Shown here piece by piece: positions 1 through 9,300 of a stretch of 64,000 bases of DNA. This stretch comes from an uncultured Bacteroides sp. (GTDB lineage Bacteria; Bacteroidota; Bacteroidia; Bacteroidales; Bacteroidaceae). How positions within the stretch are numbered: position 1 is the first letter of the stretch; each line of letters begins with the position of its first letter. The position numbers were made by a program, and so were the translations under genes. The stretch is from the NCBI GenBank assembly GCA_949288715.1, contig CASELH010000004.1, positions 21,626 to 85,625 of the forward strand, given 5' to 3'. The notes below the pieces were generated by a model. It was given only the letters and a program-made list of their open reading frames with translations. It did no database searches and was not told the DNA's origin.

Positions 1-175
<175 letters not shown>

Positions 176-218
176 TTATGTAGGTAAATAAATCTTCTTT
201 CTTTTTCCGTATACCTAT

Positions 219-1397
219 TTAATATAAGAAACCCAGCAGCCACAGCGGCACCAGGTTGCCCCGTCCCACCTCGGCCTTGTGCAGGGCGTAGGTCACGCCC
301 GGGTCTTGCTTTATCTTTGCGCCCTCGGTGCATATCCTGAAAGGCATCCGCCCGTCTACCACAAAGGGCACCAGTTTGTCGCCCTTGTTCACCTTGTGGT
401 CTTTCCACAGGGAGTTGACGAAGAAGGTGTCCAGCACGTCCTGGTCTTCAATGTGGACGGGATAGATGGGATACATCAGGTTGGGGTTGTGCATCATTAT
501 CTTGGCCGGCTTTTTGGGAAACTCCTCGCCCTCGGGGTACACCATGTTGATGAGGCGCGCGTCGGCCAGATACTTGATGTAGTTCATCACCGTGGCGCGC
601 GAGGTCTGTATCTCGCTGGCCAGCTGGCTCACGTTGGGCGCCTTGGGGCCGTCCACGGCCAGGAGGTAAAGCAGCTTCTTTATTTTCGACAGGTACTTCA
701 GTTCTATCTGCTTGATGAGGAGGATGTCCACCTCAATCATCATGTTCATCGTCTTCAGCAGGTTTTCCGAGAAGTTGCGCTTTTCCAGGAAAAAGGGGTA
801 GAAGCCGTGGTGCAGGTAGTCGGGGAAGAAGTCCAGCGGGCGCACCTTCGAGAGGATGCCCCGGGCTATCTGTTCGTGCCCCGTGAGTATCTCGTCCAGC
901 GTGTAGGCGCGGAACTTCATGCCCGTCTGCAGGTTTAGGAACTCGCGGAAGGAGAAGCCGCGCAGGTTGTAGCTTTGCACCACGTCGCGAATCTCCGAGT
1001 CCTCGTCCAGCAGGCGCATCACCGATGAGCCGGTGAACACAATCTTCAGCCCCGGAAAGCGGTCGTAGCATTCGCGCAGCTCGTGGTTCCACCCCGGGTG
1101 CTTGAACACCTGGTCGATGAGCAGCACACGGCCGCCACGCCGTTGGAAAGCGTCGGCAAACTCCACGATGCTGTGCCCCGAGAAGTAGAAGTTGTTCATG
1201 TTGATGAACAGGCACGAGCGGTCGGTGCCATGCTTCTCTTTGGCATATTGCAGCAGGAAGGTGGTTTTGCCCACACCGCGCGTGCCCTTGATGCCGATAA
1301 GGCGGTGGCTCCAGTCTATCTCGTCCATCAGGTCGCGGCGGACGGGAGCGTTGGTGTGTTCCACCAAGTAGGCATGTGTGCGGTAGAATGCTTCCAT
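219..1397 (-). CDS. AAA-type ATPase with C-terminal DUF4143-like region
   Basis: A 392-aa cytoplasmic ATPase of the AAA_14/DUF4143 type common in Bacteroidetes. Near the N-terminus there is a Walker A motif (GTRGVGKTTF), and about residue 95 a Walker B-like strand (VLLIDQVFKH) in which Q replaces the usual E. A sensor-like VFTGSS follows. The middle holds a winged-helix-like segment (VSQLASEIQTSRATVMNYIKYL), and the C-terminus carries the family's nuclease-like fold. Biological role is unknown for most members; toxin, defence and housekeeping roles have all been proposed. It has its own promoter (1427-1457) and lies alone between nifJ and the nan locus. A second, more distant member sits at 12794-13984. 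Confidence 0.82.
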   Translation of the reverse strand: MEAFYRTHAYLVEHTNAPVRRDLMDEIDWSHRLIGIKGTRGVGKTTFLLQYAKEKHGTDRSCLFINMNNFYFSGHSIVEFADAFQRRGGRVLLIDQVFKHPGWNHELRECYDRFPGLKIVFTGSSVMRLLDEDSEIRDVVQSYNLRGFSFREFLNLQTGMKFRAYTLDEILTGHEQIARGILSKVRPLDFFPDYLHHGFYPFFLEKRNFSENLLKTMNMMIEVDILLIKQIELKYLSKIKKLLYLLAVDGPKAPNVSQLASEIQTSRATVMNYIKYLADARLINMVYPEGEEFPKKPAKIMMHNPNLMYPIYPVHIEDQDVLDTFFVNSLWKDHKVNKGDKLVPFVVDGRMPFRICTEGAKIKQDPGVTYALHKAEVGRGNLVPLWLLGFLY

Positions 1398-1426
1398 GTT
1401 TTTGCGGGTGTTCAGTTAATCGGCCA

Positions 1427-1457
1427 CAAATATAGATGATTTTTATCGGATTGCAAA
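1427..1457 (-). promoter_or_regulatory. Bacteroides-type promoter for the ATPase at 219-1397
   Basis: On the minus strand a -33 TTTG (1454-1457) is followed after exactly 19 bp by a -7 box TATATTTG (1427-1434). This matches the Bacteroidetes sigma-ABfr consensus TTTG-N19-21-TAnnTTTG. The predicted start lies about 20-25 bp upstream of the ATG at 1397. Confidence 0.7.
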
Positions 1458-1543
1458 GTAGGGTTGGCAAAATTTGCACTAATCGTCCACAAGTAACATC
1501 ATATTTAGCTTATGCGACAAATGGGGACTTAACTGTGTATTTA

Positions 1544-1747
1544 GATGGCACGCAGATGACGCAGACGAGCGCAAATGACCGCAGATTCTTAAGGACTGCG
1601 TCATTGAACATTGTTCTCCTCCGATAACGGGGGAGGCAAGAGGGAGGTGTGAAAAATCTCCTATTATGTGAGATATGCTTCACTTGCGCATGACAAAAGA
1701 AACAATCTGCGTAAATCTGCGCTCGTTTGCGTCATCTGCGTGCCATC
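1544..1747. repeat. Long imperfect inverted repeat with 44-bp arms
   Basis: The left arm (1544-1587) and right arm (1704-1747) are reverse complements with only a few mismatches. Both are built from degenerate ~9-10-bp units of the form cgcagatga/cgcagacga. The 116-bp core is not obviously coding. Short CGCAGAT-type repeats occur between genes in many bacterial genomes, so this may be a dispersed non-coding element or a miniature mobile element. No flanking target duplication was identified. Confidence 0.6.
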
Positions 1748-1929
1748 GCACACACAGCACAGCCCGCTAATTTATCATTGAATTCTGCACACCGACTTAA
1801 CTCTTAATCCGGGGTGCGTCCCCTCCCTTCAAAAGATTAGGGAAAAAGAGGAAAATATTTACAAAAAATCCTGTTTCAAAGGTTGTCATCCCCTGATTTG
1901 CGCCCTATCTTGTCCGCATTTTCTACGGT

Positions 1930-2002
1930 CCACCTCCGATCCTATACGCCAAACTTCCATAGGACTTGGTAAGGACTTGGTAAGGAGGAGAATCGGAGGT
2001 GG
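1930..2002. repeat. 11-bp inverted repeat flanking a short direct repeat
   Basis: CCACCTCCGAT at 1930-1940 is the exact reverse complement of ATCGGAGGTGG at 1992-2002. The loop contains a tandem direct repeat (aggacttggta twice, around 1971-1987). No T-run follows, so it is not a typical terminator. Function unknown. Confidence 0.45.
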
Positions 2003-2283
2003 TATGTAGTTGATGTGGATTTGTTAGGTCAATTTATTGATTTAGAATATGATACGAGTGCTTCAAAGAGTGATTTTTGTAAGGAAAAGAGAAATGATGA
2101 GATTTTTCATGTAAATATTTATAGATTTTGGCACGGAGAATGTGGAAATTTCTAATATGTTTACGTTTCTATTCTTGCATGGCTTGTTGTCAGTGTCATC
2201 CCGGCTTGCAGATGTGTGGGATTTACAGCTCTATTTTTAAGAGCTAACTAAAAATATTGCCTCAATTAATAAAATATTTAATT
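2003..2283. other. AT-rich spacer upstream of the nan promoter, no recognised gene
   Basis: A rightward frame stays open from about 2006 to 2155 but has no start codon and no recognisable product; it may be a gene relic. From about 2240 the sequence becomes very AT-rich. It contains a near-palindrome (2264-2286, aattaat...attaat) just upstream of the nan promoter, which could be part of the regulatory region. Confidence 0.35.
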
Positions 2284-2310
2284 AATAGTTTTGCAAATAA
2301 TAAAACTATT
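2284..2310. promoter_or_regulatory. Candidate operator: perfect 9+9 bp inverted repeat
   Basis: AATAGTTTT (2284-2292) and AAAACTATT (2302-2310) are perfect inverted repeats separated by 9 bp. The site covers the -33 box and ends two bases before the -7 box of the nan promoter, so a bound dimer would block RNA polymerase. The layout suggests a repressor site, possibly for a ROK- or GntR-type protein responding to an amino sugar. No such repressor gene is adjacent. Confidence 0.6.
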
Positions 2311-2320
2311 GCTATATTTG
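2290..2320 (+). promoter_or_regulatory. Promoter of the nan operon
   Basis: TTTG at 2290-2293, a 19-bp spacer, and TATATTTG at 2313-2320 match the Bacteroides TTTG-N19-21-TAnnTTTG consensus exactly. The predicted transcript starts near 2327, about 30 nt before the first nan gene. Confidence 0.8.
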
Positions 2321-2355
2321 TGGCAGTGTAATAGAAAACAAAAGTAAAAAAAGAG

Positions 2356-2802
2356 ATGATTATTTCAAATTTGCAAAACAGTAGCCGGATTGAACCGCTT
2401 CATCCGTCGTTCAAATCCCTTTTTGAGTATGTAAAGTCTCACGACCTGCTTCATGCCGAATTGGGGCGGATAGACTTGGATGGAGAGAACCTGTTCGTCA
2501 GGAACATTGCCGCTGAAGGCGTGCCCCAGGACAAGCAGCCGCTGGAGGCCCACCGCGACTACATAGACGTGCACATCTTGTTGGAAGGCGAAGAGCGCAT
2601 AGGGTGGAAGCCGCTGGAGAAGGTGACCGACGAGGTGAAGCCATACTCCGTAGCCGATGATTGCGCCTTGTATGCCGACCGCGCCACGGCCTACGTGGAC
2701 TTGCAGCCGGGCGACTTCGTGGTGGTGTATCCCGAAGACCCCCATGCGCCGCTCATAGGCAAGGGGAAGATTCGCAAACTGATTGCTAAGGTTAAATTGT
2801 AA
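2356..2802 (+). CDS. nanQ: YhcH/YjgK/YiaL-family protein, probable N-acetylneuraminate anomerase (NanQ type)
   Basis: A 148-aa cytoplasmic protein of the YhcH/YjgK/YiaL family, which has a double-stranded beta-helix (cupin-like) fold. Supporting segments are EAHRDYIDVHILLEGEE and PGDFVVVYPEDPHAP, which carry the conserved His, Asp and Glu residues of the metal-binding pocket. The E. coli homologue YhcH (NanQ) speeds anomer interconversion of sialic acid inside the cell. As first gene of an operon with nanT, nanL and nanE, the same role is likely: supplying the open-chain or alpha form to the lyase. The length is typical. No signal peptide is present. Confidence 0.85.
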   Translation: MIISNLQNSSRIEPLHPSFKSLFEYVKSHDLLHAELGRIDLDGENLFVRNIAAEGVPQDKQPLEAHRDYIDVHILLEGEERIGWKPLEKVTDEVKPYSVADDCALYADRATAYVDLQPGDFVVVYPEDPHAPLIGKGKIRKLIAKVKL

Positions 2803-2812
2803 ACAGATTACC

Positions 2813-4063
2813 ATGAAAAACAGTAAGTATTATCCTTGGCTGGTGGTGGGGCTGCTGTGGGTGGTGGCCCTGCTCAACTATATGGACCGCCAGATGCTCT
2901 CCACCATGCAGCAGGCCATGCAGGCCGATATCGTGGAGCTGAACAAGGCGGAAGCCTTCGGCGCGCTGATGGCCATTTTCTTGTGGATATATGGTTTTGT
3001 CAGCCCCGTGGCAGGCATGGTGGCGGACAGGGTGAGCCGCAAGTGGCTGCTGGTGGGCAGCTTGTTCGTGTGGTCGTTTGTGACGTGGATGATGGGCTAT
3101 GCCGACACCTTCCGGCAGCTCTACTGGCTTCGGGCGGTGATGGGCATCAGTGAGGCGCTGTACATCCCCTCGGCGCTTTCCCTTATAGCCGACTGGCACG
3201 AAGGCAAGTCGCGCTCATTGGCTGTGGGCATCCACATGACGGGGTTGTACGTAGGCCAGGCCATCGGCGGCTTTGGGGCTACGTTGGCAGCCATGTTTTC
3301 GTGGCACACGGCCTTCCATTGGTTTGGCATCGTGGGCGTGGTCTATTCGCTGGTGCTGATATTGCTGCTGCACGAGAAGCCAACTCATGCCCGCGCGGTG
3401 CGGAAGCCTGCCGAGGCTCCTGCCGGGCCGGCCGATGGTAAGAAGCCGTCGGTTTTCGCAGGGCTCAGCGTGCTGTTCTCCATGGTGGCGTTTTGGGTCA
3501 TCCTGTTCTACTTTGCCGCCCCCAGCCTGCCGGGTTGGGCCACGAAGAACTGGCTGCCTACGTTGTTTGCCGAGAATCTGGGCATCCCCATGTCGCAGGC
3601 GGGGCCGCTTTCCACCATTACCATTGCGGTGTCTTCCTTCATAGGGGTCATTGTGGGCGGCATTTTGTCCGACCGCTGGGTGCAGCGCAACCTTCGTGGG
3701 CGTGTCTATACGGGCGCCATCGGTTTGGGCATGACTGTTCCGGCCTTGCTGCTGCTGGGCTTCGGGCATAGCCTGCCGGCGGTTGTGGGGGCAGGTTTGC
3801 TGTTCGGGGTGGGTTATGGCATTTTCGATGCCAACAACATGCCTATTCTCTGCCAGTTCGTCTCTGCCAAGTACCGTGCCACGGCCTACGGCATCATGAA
3901 CATGGTGGGCGTGTTTGCCGGCGCCGCCGTCACCGGGGTGCTGGGCAAGTGGACCGACGATGGCAACCTGGGCTTGGGCTTTGCCCTGCTTAGTGTGGTG
4001 GTGCTGGTGGCACTGGGCCTGCAGCTCTACTTCCTGCGGCCTAAGACGGACAATATGGAATAA
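2813..4063 (+). CDS. nanT: MFS transporter, probable sialic acid permease NanT
   Basis: A 416-aa inner-membrane protein of the major facilitator superfamily, with about 12 hydrophobic segments. It starts MKNSKYYPWLVVGLLWVVAL. Family signs are LNYMDRQMLS after the first helix and ADRVSRKWLL in the loop between helices 2 and 3. ATG 2813 is preferred over an upstream in-frame start at 2783, which would overlap nanQ and add an unrelated leader. Its place between the anomerase and the lyase makes N-acetylneuraminate uptake the likely role, as for NanT in the Bacteroides fragilis nanLET cluster. Another hexuronate or sugar-acid substrate cannot be excluded from sequence alone. Confidence 0.85.
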   Translation: MKNSKYYPWLVVGLLWVVALLNYMDRQMLSTMQQAMQADIVELNKAEAFGALMAIFLWIYGFVSPVAGMVADRVSRKWLLVGSLFVWSFVTWMMGYADTFRQLYWLRAVMGISEALYIPSALSLIADWHEGKSRSLAVGIHMTGLYVGQAIGGFGATLAAMFSWHTAFHWFGIVGVVYSLVLILLLHEKPTHARAVRKPAEAPAGPADGKKPSVFAGLSVLFSMVAFWVILFYFAAPSLPGWATKNWLPTLFAENLGIPMSQAGPLSTITIAVSSFIGVIVGGILSDRWVQRNLRGRVYTGAIGLGMTVPALLLLGFGHSLPAVVGAGLLFGVGYGIFDANNMPILCQFVSAKYRATAYGIMNMVGVFAGAAVTGVLGKWTDDGNLGLGFALLSVVVLVALGLQLYFLRPKTDNME

Positions 4064-4091
4064 CTTCATTGCAAACACTAATTAAAAGTAT

Positions 4092-5009
4092 ATGGAAAAA
4101 ATTATCGGACTTATTGATGCTCCCTTTACTCCCTTTTACGAAAACGGAGAGGTGAACTATGAACCCATCGAGGCTTACGCCAAGATGTTGCCGAAGAACG
4201 GGCTGCAAGGCGTGTTTATCAACGGCTCTTCCGGCGAAGGCTACATGCTGACCGAGGATGAGCGCATGCAGTTGGCCGAGCGCTGGATGGCGGCGGCTCC
4301 TGCAGGTTTCAAAGTCATTGTGCACGTGGGCAGCTGCTGCGTCAAGGCAAGCCGCATGCTGGCCGAACATGCGCAGAAGATAGGCGCGTGGGGCATCGGG
4401 GCCATGGCTCCTCCCTTCCCGAAGATAAACAGGGTGGAAGAGCTGGTGAAGTACATCGAGGAGATTGCTGCCGGGGCGCCCGGACTACCCTTCTATTACT
4501 ACCACATTCCGGCCTTCAACGGGGCTTACCTACCCATGGTGAAGCTGCTGGAGGCGGTAGACGGGCGTGTGCCCAACTTTGCCGGCATCAAGTACACCTT
4601 CGAGAGCATGTACGAGTACAACCAGTGCCGCCTTTATAAGGATGGCAAGTACGACATGCTGCACGGGCAAGACGAAACCATCCTTCCCTGTCTGGCCATG
4701 GGCGGAGCCCGGGGCGGCATTGGCGGCACTACCAACTACAACGGGCGCGAGCTGGTGGGCATCATCGAGGCCTGGAAGGCCGGCGACCTGGAGCTGGCAC
4801 GCGAGCGGCAGAACTTCTCGCAGGAGGTTATCAACGTCATCTGCAACTACCGGGGCAACATTGTGGCAGGCAAGCGCATCATGAAGCTCATTGGCCTCGA
4901 CCTGGGCAAGAACCGCACGCCTTTCCAGAACATGACGGACGAGGAAGAGGCGTGTATGAAGCAGCAGCTGGAAGCCATCGGCTTCTTTGAACGTTGCAAT
5001 AAGTTTTAA
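4092..5009 (+). CDS. nanL: N-acetylneuraminate lyase
   Basis: A 305-aa TIM-barrel enzyme of the DapA/NanA family that cleaves N-acetylneuraminate to ManNAc and pyruvate in the cytoplasm. The GSSGEGYMLT motif (residues 45-54) binds the pyruvate carboxylate. Tyr137 lies in FYYYHIP, and the Schiff-base Lys is K167 in FAGIKYT; both are at the positions expected for the lyases. The neighbouring ManNAc epimerase and sialidase favour a sialic acid lyase over dihydrodipicolinate synthase. It begins 28 bp after nanT and is followed directly by a heptamer repeat array. The Bacteroides literature calls this gene nanL; nanA is equivalent. Confidence 0.92.
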   Translation: MEKIIGLIDAPFTPFYENGEVNYEPIEAYAKMLPKNGLQGVFINGSSGEGYMLTEDERMQLAERWMAAAPAGFKVIVHVGSCCVKASRMLAEHAQKIGAWGIGAMAPPFPKINRVEELVKYIEEIAAGAPGLPFYYYHIPAFNGAYLPMVKLLEAVDGRVPNFAGIKYTFESMYEYNQCRLYKDGKYDMLHGQDETILPCLAMGGARGGIGGTTNYNGRELVGIIEAWKAGDLELARERQNFSQEVINVICNYRGNIVAGKRIMKLIGLDLGKNRTPFQNMTDEEEACMKQQLEAIGFFERCNKF

Positions 5010-5010
5010 T

Positions 5011-5101
5011 TTAGCGATGAGCGGTCAGTGATTAGCGATGAGTATTGATGAATGCACGATGCATTAAACGCTAATCACTAATTACTAACCGCTAATCATT
5101 A
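5011..5101. repeat. Heptamer (7-bp period) inverted repeat array
   Basis: Starting one base after the nanL stop codon, the sequence divides into 13 consecutive heptamers. The left half is of TTAGCGA/TCAGTGA type; the right half is the reverse complement type (ATCACTA, ACCGCTA). The two halves can pair into a long imperfect hairpin. Similar 7-bp arrays occur at 21668-21739 and 45331-45373. Confidence 0.65.
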
Positions 5102-5123
5102 TTCAAGTAATCGAAACGAATTT

Positions 5124-6305
5124 ATGAATACTACTGATTATCTGAAAAACTGGGCGGCTTCCTACCGGAGTGATTTGACGGGCAACATTTTGCCCTTCTG
5201 GTTGGAGCATGGGCTCGACCGTGTGCACGGAGGGGTTTATACCTGCTTGGACCGCGAGGGACGGCTGATGGATGGCACCAAGTCGGTGTGGTTTCAAGGG
5301 CGCTTCGGCTTCATTGCTGCCTATGCCTACAACCATGTGGAGCAAAATCCCGATTGGCTGGCTGCCTCCAAGAGTTGCATAGACTTTATCGAACAGCATT
5401 GTTTTGACACGGACGGGCACATGTATTTTGAAGTGGCTGCCGACGGGACACCTTTGCGTAAGCGCCGCTACGTGTTCTCGGAGACGTTTGCCGCCATTGC
5501 CATGTCTGAGTATGCCATTGCGTCGGGCGACCATAGCTATGCCGTGAAGGCGCTGGAGTTGTTCAAGCGCATTCAGCGTTTCCTCTCTACTCCCGGCTTT
5601 CTGGAGCCGAAGTATTTGCCGGCGTTGCAAGCACGTGGACACTCCATCACGATGATACTCATCAACACCGCTTCGCGCATCCGGGCAGCCATTGCCGACC
5701 CTGTGCTCGACGCGCAGATAGATGAGTCCATCAATGCCATCCGCCATTATTTCCTGCATCCGGAATTTAAGGCGTTGCTCGAGATGGTAGGGCCGCAGGG
5801 CGAGTTTATCGACACGTGCAACGGGCGGCTTATTAATCCCGGGCATTGCATCGAGACCTCATGGTTTATTATGGAAGAAGCCCGCTGCCGCGATTGGGAC
5901 AAAGACCTGGTGCAACTGGCTTTGCAGATTCTCGACTGGTCTTGGCAGTGGGGCTGGGACAAGGAGTATGGCGGCATCATCAACTTCCGCGACTGCCGCA
6001 ACCTGCCCGTGCAAGATTATTCGCAGGACATGAAGTTCTGGTGGCCGCAGACCGAGGCCATCATCGCCACGCTCTATGCCTACCGGGCAACGAAGGGCGA
6101 AAAATACCTCGCCATGCACCGGCAGATAAGCGACTGGACATACGCCCACTTCCCCGACAAGGAATATGGCGAATGGTATGGCTACCTGCATCGCGACGGC
6201 ACGGTGGCACAACCCGCCAAAGGCAACCTCTTCAAAGGCCCCTTCCACATCCCCCGGATGATGGTTTATGGGTATAGGCTTTGCAACGAGATTTGTTCAC
6301 TATAG
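5124..6305 (+). CDS. nanE: N-acylglucosamine 2-epimerase (ManNAc to GlcNAc)
   Basis: A 393-aa protein of the AGE/renin-binding-protein (alpha/alpha-barrel) family. Supporting segments are HGLDRVHGGVYTCLDREG, SVWFQGRFGFIAAYAYN, the His-containing INPGHCIETSWFIMEEA, and MKFWWPQTEAI. The family interconverts N-acetylmannosamine and N-acetylglucosamine. In Bacteroides fragilis the NanE of this type feeds GlcNAc to the kinase RokA instead of using ManNAc-6-phosphate. The gene order here (transporter, lyase, epimerase) fits that pathway. No signal peptide is seen, so it acts in the cytoplasm. The next gene starts 21 bp downstream, where base composition becomes abruptly AT-rich. Confidence 0.9.
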   Translation: MNTTDYLKNWAASYRSDLTGNILPFWLEHGLDRVHGGVYTCLDREGRLMDGTKSVWFQGRFGFIAAYAYNHVEQNPDWLAASKSCIDFIEQHCFDTDGHMYFEVAADGTPLRKRRYVFSETFAAIAMSEYAIASGDHSYAVKALELFKRIQRFLSTPGFLEPKYLPALQARGHSITMILINTASRIRAAIADPVLDAQIDESINAIRHYFLHPEFKALLEMVGPQGEFIDTCNGRLINPGHCIETSWFIMEEARCRDWDKDLVQLALQILDWSWQWGWDKEYGGIINFRDCRNLPVQDYSQDMKFWWPQTEAIIATLYAYRATKGEKYLAMHRQISDWTYAHFPDKEYGEWYGYLHRDGTVAQPAKGNLFKGPFHIPRMMVYGYRLCNEICSL

Positions 6306-6326
6306 TTTTTATTTAATCTTATTATC

Positions 6327-9300
6327 ATGAAAAAATGTTTATTTACATTGTGCTGCATGCTCCTCTCCTTATGGACATTCGCACAGCAAAAAGACATTAC
6401 AGGTGTGGTTATTGATAACCATAATGAGCCTTTGATTGGCGTTTCTATCCAAGAAAAAGGAACGACCAATGGAACTATTACTAATATTGATGGGCAATTT
6501 TCTTTACAGGTAAATTCTGGGGCGACTTTGGTTTTCAGCTATGTAGGGTATAAATCGCAAGAAATTGTGGTGGGTAGCCAGTCGAATATTAATGTAACGT
6601 TGGAGGAAGATTCTGAACAATTGGATGAAGTTGTGGTGACAGCATACGGTGGTACGCAACTTCGTTCTAAAATGACAAATTCTATCTCCAAAGTAGACCA
6701 AACCATGCTGAGTACAGGTGTGCATACTAATCCGGCACAGGCTCTTTCGGGAACAGTAGCTGGTCTTAGAGTGCAGCAAACTAGTGGTAACCCTAATGCA
6801 ACGCCTACATTGGTACTACGTGGTGGTACCAACTTGGATGGTAGCGGATCTCCTTTGATTATTATTGACGGGGCAGTACGTGAGTCTTTGGCTGATGTGA
6901 ATCCAGAGGATATAGAATCTATGGAAGTTATGAAAGATGCGGGAGCTACTGCTATATATGGTGCACGTGCGGCTAATGGTGTGATTTTAGTTACTACTAA
7001 GAAGGGTAAAGAAGGGCGTACGGAAGTGAAATTGAGTACCAAGATAGGGCTTAATTTCTTTCATAGTCAGTATGATTTTTTGAATTCTCGTGATTATTTA
7101 TACTATATGCGTACTGCATTCTACAGATCTTCACATATTTGGCAAGATTCATCGGGCAACTGGCATGGTTTTGCCAGCGATGCAACCTTGTCTGGTACTC
7201 AACCTTATGGAACGGGAAATAGATATTTTGATGAACAGGGAAATGTATTGAATGGAAATCAGGATGCAACGGCTGTATGGGGCGTCATGAATTATACTGA
7301 TGATTTGGCTTTCTTATTAGGTCAGGGCTGGAAAACAATGGAAGATCCAGTGAACCCGGGACAGATGCTGATTTATTGTGATAATCAGTTGAGAGATTAC
7401 AATATTAAATCACCGGCAATCTCTCAAGACTATAATTTAAGTGTATCTGGTGGTAATGAGCGAGGCCACTATTATGCAAGTATTGGTTATAATCATAGCG
7501 AAGGTAATGCTGTGAATAACTGGTACAGCCGTCTAAACTTTATACTTAATGCAGATTATAAAATTACGCCTTGGCTTACTTCAAATTCATCTTTGTCATT
7601 TACTGATGCTAAATGGGATGATGGTGCTGTTGGGTATGCAGGCGAAAGTAACTTTTTCAGTACTACTCTTTCTGTACCTCCTACGTTCCGTATAAAAAGT
7701 CCGGATGGTGATTGGTTGGCAGGTCCTGCAGTGGCTTCATATGCAAGGGGATGGACTACGGTGGATGTATATAAGGATGCATTGAACTATGATAATAATA
7801 CGGATAAGTTTAATTTAAGCCAATCATTTACGTTCAATCTTTGGAAAGGACTTACATTCCGAGCTACTGGAACTTGGTATTACTTTGATGATAGCCGTGA
7901 GTCTTTTATTGGTGACTTTATTTCGGCAACAGGACCTATATATGATACAACTCATAATTCTTCTAATTCATATGAAAGACTCTTGGATCAGACTTATAAC
8001 GGTGTTTTGAATTATCAAGGTGTTGTGGCACAGAATCACTCAATCGATGCAATGTTGGGTATGGAATATTATGATTCTTATACAAAAGGCTTTTCTGCTT
8101 CAGGATACGGGTCTCCTTTATCTGATTTCCAAGACTTAAATTATACTACAACAGCAGCTGGTGGTCGGCAAATAGATTCATGGCATTACAGGCAGCGAAT
8201 CCTTTCATTCTTTGGACGAGTAAACTATGACTATAAGTCTAAATATTTGCTGAGTTTGGTATTGCGTCGGGATGGCTACTCCAAGTTGCCTAAAAATAAT
8301 CGTTGGGGAACTTTTCCCGGTGTATCCGCAGGTTGGGTACTGAGCCGAGAAAGTTTCATGGAGCCGATAAGTCATATTCTCTCTTATGCTAAGATCCGGG
8401 CAAGTTATGGCGCCAATGGTAATGTTTCAGGTGTTGTAGATGCTAACGGTAATGTTGTTACAGGTTTGGATTATTATACAGTGCAAGGTTCATATGGTAT
8501 TATGCAAAATGCCAATGGAGAAACTGTTCCGAATTATAATGGAAAGGTTCCCTTGATGATAAATGATTTACCCAATCTTAGTATGCAATGGGAGAAGTCG
8601 TATACGTTTGAGACAGGTTTTGACGTAGGCTTCTTGAATAACAAATACATTTTGAATTTTACTTATTACAACCGGCATACGCAAAATAAATTTGCAGAGA
8701 TAACGCTTCCATCTCATAGTGGTGTATCTTCTTATTTGTCTAATAACGGAGAAGTACAAAACCAAGGTGTGGAAATGGAATTGACAGCTAATGTGCTTCG
8801 AACAAAGGATTGGAAAGTTACCGTAAGTATGAATGCGGCTTACAATAAAAATAAAATCATTTCGTTGCCATATAATGGATTGCCGAATAATATGCAAGAT
8901 GCTTACCAAGTTTATACGGGTCGTCAATTACCCGATGGGACATATGAAAAAGTTTGGGTAGGTGGTTATCAAGAAGGCCAGGAATATGGAGCCATTTATG
9001 GTTTCAAATCGTTGGGCATATATAAAAGTTATGATGAAATTCCTGGTAATTTGATAGATCGTACTACTTATACTGAAAATGGTTCAGATGCTAAGGTCCT
9101 TTACGGTCCTGACGCTTGGAATCAGTTGTCGGACGCAGAAAAGGAAAAAGGTTTGCCTATACAGCCTGGCGATGTGAAATGGCTTGACGTAAATGGCGAT
9201 GGTGTTATAGATGATTACGATCGGGTGAAATTGGGTAATACAATTCCTCATTGGACGGGTGGTTTCAATCTTAATGCTTCTTGGAAAGGTTTATCATTAG

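Noticed and set aside
1436-1627. 63-codon ORF on the plus strand
   Set aside because: It overlaps the left arm of the inverted repeat and shows no protein-like pattern.
2006-2155. Start-less open frame before the nan promoter
   Set aside because: No start codon, no recognisable product; at most a relic.
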